A stretch of DNA of 6,383 nt, taken from GCA-2687515 sp046582475. Its GTDB lineage: Bacteria; Pseudomonadota; Alphaproteobacteria; Rhodospirillales; UBA2165. Below the pieces are notes generated by a model. The model was not told the origin of the DNA. It saw nothing but the letters and a program-made list of their open reading frames with translations, and did no database searches. The stretch spans positions 1 to 6,383 of the forward strand of contig JAYGEH010000458.1 in the NCBI GenBank assembly GCA_046582475.1. The letters run 5' to 3'. This document shows positions 1 to 5,889 of the stretch, one piece after another. Position numbers and translations under genes: made by a program. The stretch's first letter is position 1, and every line of letters begins with the position of its first letter.

Positions 1-220
1 CCACGGCGGCTTTGCCAATTGGATCGAGGCGAACAGCCCCCGCAATAAGGACGAATGGGTCAAGCTGTTCCGCCAGAACTTCAAATTCGCGGGCGGCGAA
101 ATCGTCGGCGAATTCCTTATGAGCATCGGCACGCTGCCCGGCGCACCGGCAAAACTGCCCGATTTATGCGAATATCGCCGCGCACAATCCAGCTTGGCTC
201 AGCCAATCGGACGCCGGTGA
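1..220 (+). CDS. tag: DNA-3-methyladenine glycosylase I, C-terminal end, probably frameshifted
   Basis: The first 48 or so residues, in the frame whose first full codon is at position 2, match the C-terminal part of the Tag family: GGFANWIEAN, then DEWVKLFRQNFKFAGGEIVGEF, then LMSIGTLPGA. Tag removes 3-methyladenine from alkylated DNA in the cytoplasm as the first step of base excision repair. The 5' end lies outside the window. After LPGA (position 145) the frame continues as PAKLPDLCEYRRAQSS and stops at 220, which does not look like the family. The expected ending is found in another frame at 147-233. Known biology: E. coli Tag binds a structural zinc through a late His-x3-Cys pair; this frame lacks that pair. 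Identity is confident; whether the gene is functional is not. No clear terminator follows. Confidence 0.82.
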   Translation, partial: HGGFANWIEANSPRNKDEWVKLFRQNFKFAGGEIVGEFLMSIGTLPGAPAKLPDLCEYRRAQSSLAQPIGRR

Positions 221-233
221 TAAGTCCGGCTGA
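147..233 (+). other. tag: Displaced C-terminal coding segment of tag (out of frame)
   Basis: Read from CGG at 147, this stretch gives RQNCPIYANIAAHNPAW followed by about ten more residues and a TGA at 231-233. This fits the usual Tag ending (LPGAH, a few residues, CP-x-Y, then an Ala-rich helix and a P-x-W) far better than the frame that runs to 220. Joining the two parts needs a net change of two missing bases or one extra base near 143-149. Restoring a CAC codon after GCA (two bases lost from a CACAC run) would recreate the conserved His and the His-x3-Cys spacing. It is not a separate gene and has no start codon of its own. Confidence 0.72.
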
Positions 234-273
234 GCGGTTGGCGCCACGCCAGTCGATTTAACCGAACTTCAAC

Positions 274-349
274 CCAATATTGGTATATTTTACGGCTCAG
301 CCAGCGCGCTTGTCGGGCGCCGGCTGCCGCACCATTTGAATGGTATATT
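274..349 (+). promoter_or_regulatory. Paired CCA-n-TGG-TATATT elements upstream of the alanine-rich gene
   Basis: Two similar elements lie in the AT-richer gap between tag and the next gene. The first is the perfect palindrome CCAATATTGG (274-283) followed by TATATT. The second is ACCATT-TG-AATGGT (331-344), also a perfect inverted repeat, overlapping TATATT (344-349). The shared TGGTATATT copies start exactly 60 bp apart (281 and 341). The second copy ends directly at the ribosome binding site GGGAG (350-354). Paired inverted repeats of this kind suggest a regulator binding site, but no regulator can be named and I see no convincing -35/-10 pair, so the role is inferred. The rest of 221-361 holds nothing else I can support. 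Confidence 0.35.
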
Positions 350-361
350 GGGAGAATAGCG

Positions 362-1516
362 ATGAACTGGCATTTCTGGGTGCGCGCAACTACGTTAATG
401 GTGCCGGTCCTGGGCGCCGCCTATTTTGCGTCCCTAGGCAGTCCGGCCATCGCCAAGGGCGCCAAACTGGCGATCGGCAAAAAAGATTGCCAGCGCCTGG
501 TCCGCCATCAGGCGCGCGCCGACGTGACCTACCGGGCCGGTGTTGATGTGCGCGGCCGCAAAGTGGCACCGGCGGATTTGCACGGCGGCTCGCCGATTAA
601 AATCCCCAACGTCATCACCTTTGACGTCAAATTCGACATCAAGAATTACTTAGGAAAAGCCGAAGCCGACGCCAAGGCCGCCAGCGCCGCCTCGATCACC
701 GCCGACAAGGCCAAATCGGCGGCCACCTCGGCGACCACGGCGGCCGCCTCGGCCACCGCCGCCGCCATCTCCGCGCAAACTCTCGCCGATACCGCCAAAA
801 CCGCCAAGACCGCCGCCGATACCGCTTTGACGGCCGCCATTGCCGCGTCGGCGGCCGATCCCGGCAACAACGCCCTCGACAACGCCGAAGACAACGCCAG
901 GACGGCGGCCACCGCGGCGGCGGCGGAATTTACCGAAACCCAGGCCGAAGCCGACGCCGTCGCCGCCCTGGCCACGACCGCCACCACGGCGGCCACCAGC
1001 GCCGCCGATGCGACCAGCGCCGCTTCCAAGGCCAGTGCCGCCAAAACCGCGGCGGCGGCCGCCAAATCCGCCGCCGACGAGGCGAAATCCATTTCCGATG
1101 CGGCCACCGCGGTCTCGACCAAGGCGGCGGCAGCGTCCACGGCGGCGGCGGCCAAGGCGGCCGCGCATCCAACCGACCCTGATCTGGCGGCGGCGGCGAC
1201 GGCGGCGGCCACGGCGGCCACGGCGGCGGCGGCGGACGCCACATCGAAAGCCGGCCTTCTGAGTGCCGCCAATACGTCCTCCACCAACGCCGCCGCGGCG
1301 TCCGCCGCGGTCAGTGTTTCGGAAACAGCCAATACGGACAATATCAGCGCCCACGGGGCGGCGGCGAATATCGGCGAAAACCTCGGCGACGGCGTCGTCG
1401 GCAAGGTCAAATACAATATCGCCAGCGGCCGGCTCACCTTTAACGGCCGGTCCCTGCTTGGCTCCGACCAAAAAGAACTGGCGCGGCAATGCGCTTTGGT
1501 GTTGCGCGGGCGTTAG
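362..1516 (+). CDS. Secreted alanine-rich protein of unknown function, split by a low-complexity insert
   Basis: A 384-residue protein I do not recognise. The ATG at 362 is preceded by GGGAG seven bases upstream. Residues 1-31 look like a Sec signal peptide: Arg8, a hydrophobic core, then S-P-A-I-A with likely cleavage after Ala31, so the product is probably periplasmic or exported. Residues 43-97 are ordinary sequence (Cys43, ADVTYRAGVDVRGRKVAPADL, then alternating hydrophobic residues suggestive of beta strands). Residues about 99-335 are low complexity: I count 102 Ala in residues 101-320, the rest mostly Thr, Ser, Lys and Asp, with one aromatic residue (Phe190). Residues 346-384 are ordinary again (GKVKYNIASGRLTFNGRSLL, Cys377). 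Cys43 and Cys377 are the only cysteines and flank the insert. Heptad-like steps (TAKTAAD, TALTAAI; later AKTAAAA, AKSAADE, AKSISDA) suggest a helical stalk or coiled coil, as in TolA or phage side tail fibres. That comparison is only compositional. Probably its own transcription unit. Confidence 0.85.
   Translation: MNWHFWVRATTLMVPVLGAAYFASLGSPAIAKGAKLAIGKKDCQRLVRHQARADVTYRAGVDVRGRKVAPADLHGGSPIKIPNVITFDVKFDIKNYLGKAEADAKAASAASITADKAKSAATSATTAAASATAAAISAQTLADTAKTAKTAADTALTAAIAASAADPGNNALDNAEDNARTAATAAAAEFTETQAEADAVAALATTATTAATSAADATSAASKASAAKTAAAAAKSAADEAKSISDAATAVSTKAAAASTAAAAKAAAHPTDPDLAAAATAAATAATAAAADATSKAGLLSAANTSSTNAAAASAAVSVSETANTDNISAHGAAANIGENLGDGVVGKVKYNIASGRLTFNGRSLLGSDQKELARQCALVLRGR
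1187..1234 (+). repeat. Tandem GCG/ACG/GCC codon run in the alanine-rich gene
   Basis: Sixteen consecutive codons are Ala or Thr (residues 276-291), nearly all GCG with ACG and GCC interspersed, forming an imperfect trinucleotide tandem array. Similar shorter runs occur at about 915-930 and 1125-1170. Such arrays are prone to replication slippage in steps of three bases, which would change the length of the protein stalk without breaking the frame. Confidence 0.6.
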
Positions 1517-1597
1517 AGCGGTCAAGGGCGTTATGGACAAGGGTGCGGGCATTTTCTACAGTCCGCTGAGTTTTGCACCCAAGGGAAATGCCTATTC

Positions 1598-2920
1598 ATG
1601 CGCCTGTCCGAGTTTTTTATGCCGACCCTCAGGGAAAATCCCAACGAGGCGCAAATCGTTTCGCACCGCTATATGCTGCGCGCCGGCATGGTTCGCCAAT
1701 CCAGCGCCGGCATTTATTCCTGGCTGCCGCTTGGCCACCGGGTGCTCAAAAAGATCGAACGGATCGTGCGCGAAGAACAGGACCGGGCCGGCGCCCAGGA
1801 GCTTTTGATGCCGACCATCCAGCCCGCCGAGATTTGGCGGGAAAGCGGCCGCTACGACGATTACGGCAAGGAAATGCTGCGCATTACCGACCGCCACGGC
1901 CGGGACATGCTGTACGGCCCCACCAACGAGGAATTGATCACCGAGATTATCCGGGATTCGGTGCGCAGCTACCGGGATTTGCCGAAAATGCTGTATCATA
2001 TCCAGTGGAAGTTCCGCGACGAGCTACGCCCGCGCTTCGGCATCATGCGCGGCCGCGAATTTCTGATGAAGGATTGTTATTCGTTCGATCTGGATTACGA
2101 CGGCGCCCGGCGCGCCTATAACCGCATGTTCGTCGCCTATTTGCGCACCTTCCAGCGCATGGGGCTGAAGGCGATACCGATGGCGGCGGACCCGGGACCG
2201 ATCGGCGGCGATTTAAGCCACGAGTTCATGATTCTGGCCGATACCGGCGAAAGCGAAGTGGCCTGTCACAAGGATTTGGTGGATTTGGATATCGATCTGA
2301 TGAATTTGGACGCCAAGGGCGAGTTGCAGACAGTCATCGATTCCCTGACCGCTTTCTATGCCGCCACCGACGAAAAAAGGGACCCGGAAATGGAGGCAAG
2401 TCTGGGCGATAATCTTATCGTCGCCCGCGGCATTGAAGTCGGCCATATCTTTTATTTCGGCACCAAATATTCGAAAGCCATGAACGCCACCGTCACCGAT
2501 GAGGCGGGCCAGGATGTGGCCATCGAAATGGGCTCCTACGGCATCGGCGTGTCGCGGCTGGTAGGCGGAATAATCGAAGCCTCGCACGACGATGACGGCA
2601 TTATCTGGCCCCCCGCCGTGGCGCCGTTCGATGCCGGCATCATCAATCTCCGCAGCGGCGATGAAAAGTGCGACGCGGCCTGCGAGGATATCTATTTGAA
2701 GCTTGGCAATGCCGGTATGGATGCGCTTTACGACGAGCGCGACCAGCGCGGCGGCGTCAAATTCGCCGACATGGATTTGATCGGCTTGCCCTGGCAGGTG
2801 ATTGTCGGACCGCGCGGGCTGCAAAACGGCGTCATCGAATTGAAATCCCGGGCCAGCGGCGAACGCGAGGAATTGAGTATCGACGCCGCCCTCAACAAGC
2901 TCACCAATCTGGCGGCGTGA
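1598..2920 (+). CDS. proS: Prolyl-tRNA synthetase, short alphaproteobacterial type
   Basis: Class II aminoacyl-tRNA synthetase that attaches proline to tRNA-Pro in the cytoplasm. The 440 residues start with MRLSEFFMPTLRENPNEAQI, the typical family start, which supports the ATG at 1598; a candidate Shine-Dalgarno AAGGGA lies 11 bases upstream, a rather long spacing. Visible motifs: GIYSWLPLG near residue 38; the proline-site stretch YGPTNEE (106-112); motif 2 around KFRDELRPRFG (138-148) with Arg140; motif 3 GSYGIGVSRLVGG (312-324) with Arg320; and a C-terminal anticodon-binding domain from about residue 340 (KFADMDLIGLPWQVIVGPRG at 388-407). The roughly 130-residue INS editing domain of E. 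coli ProS (572 residues) is absent, as is normal for this subtype. The lolC start lies five bases after the stop, so the two are probably co-transcribed. Confidence 0.97.
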   Translation: MRLSEFFMPTLRENPNEAQIVSHRYMLRAGMVRQSSAGIYSWLPLGHRVLKKIERIVREEQDRAGAQELLMPTIQPAEIWRESGRYDDYGKEMLRITDRHGRDMLYGPTNEELITEIIRDSVRSYRDLPKMLYHIQWKFRDELRPRFGIMRGREFLMKDCYSFDLDYDGARRAYNRMFVAYLRTFQRMGLKAIPMAADPGPIGGDLSHEFMILADTGESEVACHKDLVDLDIDLMNLDAKGELQTVIDSLTAFYAATDEKRDPEMEASLGDNLIVARGIEVGHIFYFGTKYSKAMNATVTDEAGQDVAIEMGSYGIGVSRLVGGIIEASHDDDGIIWPPAVAPFDAGIINLRSGDEKCDAACEDIYLKLGNAGMDALYDERDQRGGVKFADMDLIGLPWQVIVGPRGLQNGVIELKSRASGEREELSIDAALNKLTNLAA

Positions 2921-2925
2921 GGGGG

Positions 2926-4170
2926 ATGTTTTCCTCGTTCGAATGGATGATGGCCATGCGCTACCTGCGCGCCCGCCGCCAGGAAGGTTTTATTTCCGTC
3001 ATCGCCTGGTTTTCCCTGCTCGGCATCGGCCTCGGCGTCGCCACCTTGATCATCGTCATGTCGGTGATGAACGGATTTCGCCAGGAACTCTTAAGCCGCA
3101 TCCTCGGCGTCAATGGCCATCTCAGCATCTATGGCCAGGCGCAAAGCCTCACCGATTTCGATGCCCTGGCCAACAAAGTGGCCAAGCTGGCCGGCGTGCG
3201 CAAGGTCACGCCGATCATCGAGGGCCAGGTGATGGCCAGCGCTAATGGCAATGCCAATGGCGCCTTGGTGCGCGGCATGAGGCCCGCCGATGCGCGCGCC
3301 CGCCCGATCATCGCCGACAATATCGTGGCCGGCAGCCTGGATGATTTCGGCGGCCAGGACAGCGTCTTGATCGGCACCAGGCTGGCCCGAAATCTGGGGC
3401 TCCGGGTCGGCGATAATATCACGCTGATCTCGCCGAAGGGCAATATCACCGTCTTCGGCACGGTGCCCCGCATGCGCGCCTATCGGGTCACCGGATTGTT
3501 CAACGTGGGCATGCACGAATATGATTCCAGCTTTGTCTTCATGCCCTTGGGTGCCGCGCAGATTTATTTCAAGCTGCCGAAAGCGGTCAATTATTTGGAT
3601 GTGGTGCTCGACAATCCGGACACCGCGCCGGCCATGTCGAGGACGGTTTGGCAGGACTTGGGCCGCAAGGGCAGGGTGGTCGACTGGCAAAGGCGGAATT
3701 CCAGCTTCTTCAACGCCATCCAGGTGGAACGCAACGTCATGTTCCTGATCCTGACCCTGATCATCTTGGTCGCCGCCTTCAATATCATTTCCAGCCTGAT
3801 CATGCTGGTCAAGGACAAGGGCAGGGATATCGCCATCCTGCGCACCATGGGCGCGACCCGCGGCATGATCATGCGCATCTTTTTTCTGTCCGGCGCTTCC
3901 ATCGGCGTGATCGGAACTTTGTTCGGGTTCGCCTTGGGGCTGGCCTTCGCCGAGAATATCGAAACCGTGCGGCAATGGCTGCAAGGGCTCACCGGGACCG
4001 AGCTGTTCGCCTCCGAAATTTATTTCCTGTCGCACCTGCCAGCCATCGTCGATGCCGGCGAGGTGACGGCGATCGTGTTGATGGGGCTCGGCCTTTCCAT
4101 CCTGGCGACCCTCTATCCGTCCTGGCGGGCGGCGCGCCTGGATCCGGTCGAAGCGCTGCGGTACGAGTGA
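2926..4170 (+). CDS. lolC: Lipoprotein-releasing system permease LolC/LolE family
   Basis: Inner-membrane permease of the Lol ABC transporter, which extracts outer-membrane lipoproteins and hands them to LolA. The 414 residues show the family layout: MFSSFEWMMAMRYLRARRQE, TM1 at about 22-48, a periplasmic domain at about 50-265, then TM2 (271-296), TM3 (318-343) and TM4 (378-400), ending PSWRAARLDPVEALRYE. The coupling segment KDKGRDIAILRTMGATRG (296-313) faces the ATPase. Many alphaproteobacteria carry one permease of this family here, so LolC versus a LolF-like homodimer cannot be decided from the window. Start choice: ATG 2926 matches the family N-terminus but has a G-run touching it and so no properly spaced Shine-Dalgarno. 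An in-frame GTG at 2917 would overlap the proS stop (GTGA), and ATGs at 2947 and 2950 are further options. Confidence 0.94.
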   Translation: MFSSFEWMMAMRYLRARRQEGFISVIAWFSLLGIGLGVATLIIVMSVMNGFRQELLSRILGVNGHLSIYGQAQSLTDFDALANKVAKLAGVRKVTPIIEGQVMASANGNANGALVRGMRPADARARPIIADNIVAGSLDDFGGQDSVLIGTRLARNLGLRVGDNITLISPKGNITVFGTVPRMRAYRVTGLFNVGMHEYDSSFVFMPLGAAQIYFKLPKAVNYLDVVLDNPDTAPAMSRTVWQDLGRKGRVVDWQRRNSSFFNAIQVERNVMFLILTLIILVAAFNIISSLIMLVKDKGRDIAILRTMGATRGMIMRIFFLSGASIGVIGTLFGFALGLAFAENIETVRQWLQGLTGTELFASEIYFLSHLPAIVDAGEVTAIVLMGLGLSILATLYPSWRAARLDPVEALRYE

Positions 4171-4184
4171 CGGCGCAAATCACC

Positions 4185-4865
4185 ATGCCCGATACGATGC
4201 TCAAGCTCACCGGCATCAAGCAGACCTTTTATCAGGGCGAGGCCGAGCTTGCGGTTTTGCGCGGCATCGAAATGGAATTGGTGGAAGGCGAGATCGTCGC
4301 CCTGGTGGGCCCGTCGGGTTCGGACAAATCAACCTTATTGCAGATCGCCGGGCTTTTGGAAAAAGCCGAGGCCGGCGAGATCGAGATTGGCGGGCGCCAC
4401 GCCGGCGCCCTCTCGGAAGAAGAGCGCACCCTGGTGCGGCGCAGCGATCTGGGCTTTGTCTATCAGTACCATCATCTGCTGGCGGAATTCACGGCGCTGG
4501 AAAATATCGTCATTCCGCAACTCATCGCCGGCAAATCCAAACCGGATGCGCGCGTTCGCGCCACCCAATTGATCACCGCCATGGGCCTCGAAGCCCGGGC
4601 CGGACACCGCCCGGCGCGCCTGTCGGGGGGCGAGCAGCAGCGCATCGCCATCGCCCGGGCCCTCGCCAACGGGCCCAAAATCCTGCTGGCCGACGAGCCC
4701 ACCGGCAATCTCGATCCCGGAACCGCGGACGAGGTGTTCCAGGTTCTTATGAAGCAGGTGCGCACCGCCGGCCTGGCTGCCCTGATCGCCACCCACAACG
4801 CGGCCCTGGCGGCGCGCATGGACCGGATACTCCGGCTCGAGGATGGCGTGTTAGTGGCCGGATGA
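4185..4865 (+). CDS. lolD: Lipoprotein-releasing system ATP-binding protein LolD, with an altered Walker A motif
   Basis: Cytoplasmic ATPase subunit that drives lipoprotein release by LolC. From ATG 4185 it is 226 residues, close to the E. coli LolD length, and MPDTMLKLTGIKQTF aligns with the family start; an in-frame GTG at 4167 overlapping the lolC stop (GTGA) would add six residues. Motifs in order: Walker A GPSGSDKST (42-50); Q-loop VYQYHHLLAEF (92-102) with Gln94; ABC signature LSGGEQQR (146-153); Walker B ILLADE (166-171) with catalytic Glu171; D-loop GNLD; and His204 of the H-loop (ATHN). The LolD-typical HHLL and EPTGNLD stretches are present. The oddity is Asp47, where Walker A normally has the last Gly of GxxGxGKS/T (GAC at 4323-4325). 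All other catalytic positions look intact. Most likely operonic with proS and lolC. Confidence 0.95.
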   Translation: MPDTMLKLTGIKQTFYQGEAELAVLRGIEMELVEGEIVALVGPSGSDKSTLLQIAGLLEKAEAGEIEIGGRHAGALSEEERTLVRRSDLGFVYQYHHLLAEFTALENIVIPQLIAGKSKPDARVRATQLITAMGLEARAGHRPARLSGGEQQRIAIARALANGPKILLADEPTGNLDPGTADEVFQVLMKQVRTAGLAALIATHNAALAARMDRILRLEDGVLVAG

Positions 4866-4891
4866 GGAAATTGGACAATTCAATAATTAAT

Positions 4892-4896
4892 GGAGG
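4892..4896 (+). promoter_or_regulatory. Ribosome binding site GGAGG that fixes the hydrolase start
   Basis: GGAGG ends five bases before the ATG at 4902. It overlaps the upstream in-frame ATG at 4890, which has no suitable site of its own, so translation should start at 4902. The 36-base gap after lolD (4866-4901) is distinctly AT-rich and could hold a promoter for the hydrolase, but I cannot define -35 and -10 boxes. Confidence 0.75.
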
Positions 4897-4901
4897 CTCA
4901 C

Positions 4902-5774
4902 ATGCCAACACGAAATATCGGCAAGCATAGCGTCGACATGATCATCGAGTTGGAAGGTCCGAGGTTCGAACCCGAGAGACTGCTGCCCGACTGCACACCG
5001 GAGGTGCTGGAAGAGCACGCATCGTGGCTGATCCCCCGCCATTACGATCCCGAAACCGGATTGCTGGTGGCGCCGATCCAAAGTTTCCTCGTGCGTACGC
5101 CGCGCCATACCATTCTGATCGACGGCTGTTTCGGCAACCATAAGGAACGCCTCAATCCCATGGCCAACCATTTAAATACCCCTTGGCTGGATCGATTGGC
5201 GAGAACCGGCGTAGCGCCGGAAGACATCGATATCGTCATGTGCACCCACTTGCACCCGGATCATGTCGGCTGGAATACCAGGCTGGAGAATGGCCAATGG
5301 GTGCCCACATTTCCCAATGCCAAGTATCTGTTCGCCGAAACCGAATGGAAGCATTGGGAGGCGGAGAACGAAGCCGCCGAACAACCGTTGCTGCATCTGG
5401 TGGACAGCGTCCTGCCGATCATCGCCGCCGGCCAGTCGCAACTGGTGCCCATGGATCACGCCATCGAGGACGGCATCTGGTTCGAGCCGCTGCCCGGCCA
5501 TACCCCCGGCCATGTGGGCCTCAACGTTGAAGATGGCGGCGAACATGCAATATTCATCGGCGATATGACCCACCACCCGCTGCAACTGACCTATCCCGAT
5601 TGGTGTTCGGGGTTTTGCACCGATCCGGCGCTGGCGATCGCCACGCGCCGCGAATTTTGCGAGCGCGCCGCCGAAAGTGATTTGATCGTCGTGCCGGCGC
5701 ATTTCCCGCCGCCCACATTCGGCACCATCGAGCGGGACGGCGATGGCTACCGCTTCCGCTACGAGGGCGAGTAA
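4902..5774 (+). CDS. Metallo-beta-lactamase-fold hydrolase (GloB-like / lactonase-like)
   Basis: A 290-residue enzyme of the metallo-beta-lactamase superfamily, probably cytoplasmic, since no signal peptide is seen. The full metal-binding set is visible: T-H-L-H-P-D-H (115-121; His116, His118, Asp120, His121), GHTPGH (199-204, with His204 the likely ligand), bridging Asp221 in IGDMTHHPLQ, and His267 in VPAHFP. This is the pattern of two-metal hydrolases such as AHL lactonases (AiiA), methyl parathion hydrolase and glyoxalase II. The N-terminal extension with WLIPRHYDPETGLLVAPIQS resembles many GloB-family proteins annotated only as MBL-fold metallo-hydrolase. Substrate cannot be told from sequence; lactone or ester hydrolysis is a guess from the family. 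It follows lolD by 36 bases and has its own strong ribosome binding site. It sits where lolD and dnaE are often neighbours, which suggests a local insertion. Confidence 0.9.
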   Translation: MPTRNIGKHSVDMIIELEGPRFEPERLLPDCTPEVLEEHASWLIPRHYDPETGLLVAPIQSFLVRTPRHTILIDGCFGNHKERLNPMANHLNTPWLDRLARTGVAPEDIDIVMCTHLHPDHVGWNTRLENGQWVPTFPNAKYLFAETEWKHWEAENEAAEQPLLHLVDSVLPIIAAGQSQLVPMDHAIEDGIWFEPLPGHTPGHVGLNVEDGGEHAIFIGDMTHHPLQLTYPDWCSGFCTDPALAIATRREFCERAAESDLIVVPAHFPPPTFGTIERDGDGYRFRYEGE

Positions 5775-5794
5775 GGGAGACTGGTGAGGAACAG

Positions 5795-5830
5795 CTTATC
5801 CCCTGTTTTATTCAAAATTCTGGGGATAAG
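5795..5830 (+). repeat. Perfect 9-bp inverted repeat between the hydrolase and dnaE
   Basis: CTTATCCCC (5795-5803) and GGGGATAAG (5822-5830) are exact reverse complements separated by 18 bases. Within the loop, TTTT (5806-5809) and AAAA (5814-5817) can pair to extend the hairpin. It begins 20 bases after the hydrolase stop and ends 59 bases before the dnaE start. Neither strand shows a T-run after the stem, so it is not a standard intrinsic terminator. It may be a transcript-end stabilising stem, a protein-binding site upstream of dnaE, or neither. The rest of the gap (5775-5889) shows nothing clear. Confidence 0.55.
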
Positions 5831-5889
5831 TCCGGATCGGTGCCCGATTGCTGATGACAGGCGTCGGCGAATCTGAAATTCTTGCCGCC

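Noticed and set aside
239..251. Small stem TGGCG-CCA-CGCCA after tag as a terminator.
   Set aside because: Only five base pairs with a three-base loop and no T-run downstream; such stems are common by chance in GC-rich DNA.
646..1552. Long open frames opposite and overlapping the alanine-rich gene (about 263 and 300 residues on the minus strand, 140 residues on plus).
   Set aside because: They are Ala-, Gly/Arg- or Pro/Arg-rich by-products of GCC/GCG/ACC codon runs, which contain no stop codons in any frame. None has a family-like sequence or a supported start.
1541..1580. GGGTGC / GCACCC arms flanking the gap before proS, possibly a leader structure.
   Set aside because: Six-base arms with a 28-base loop are weak, and no known tRNA-sensing leader is expected for this gene in this group.
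2668..2925. Open extension of the lolC frame back to 2668 inside proS.
   Set aside because: It overlaps the conserved anticodon-binding domain of proS and gives an Arg-rich sequence unlike the LolC N-terminus, which begins at about 2926.
3648..4184. Open extension of the lolD frame back to 3648 inside lolC.
   Set aside because: This part is a shadow of the conserved lolC membrane segments; LolD family similarity starts at about 4185.
4890..4901. The ATG at 4890 as the start of the hydrolase.
   Set aside because: The GGAGG site overlaps this codon and is correctly spaced for the ATG at 4902 instead.
219..5835. The 11-base match GATAAGTCCGG at 219-229 and 5825-5835, both near gene ends.
   Set aside because: Several 11-base matches are expected by chance in a window of this size, and the flanks do not extend the match.
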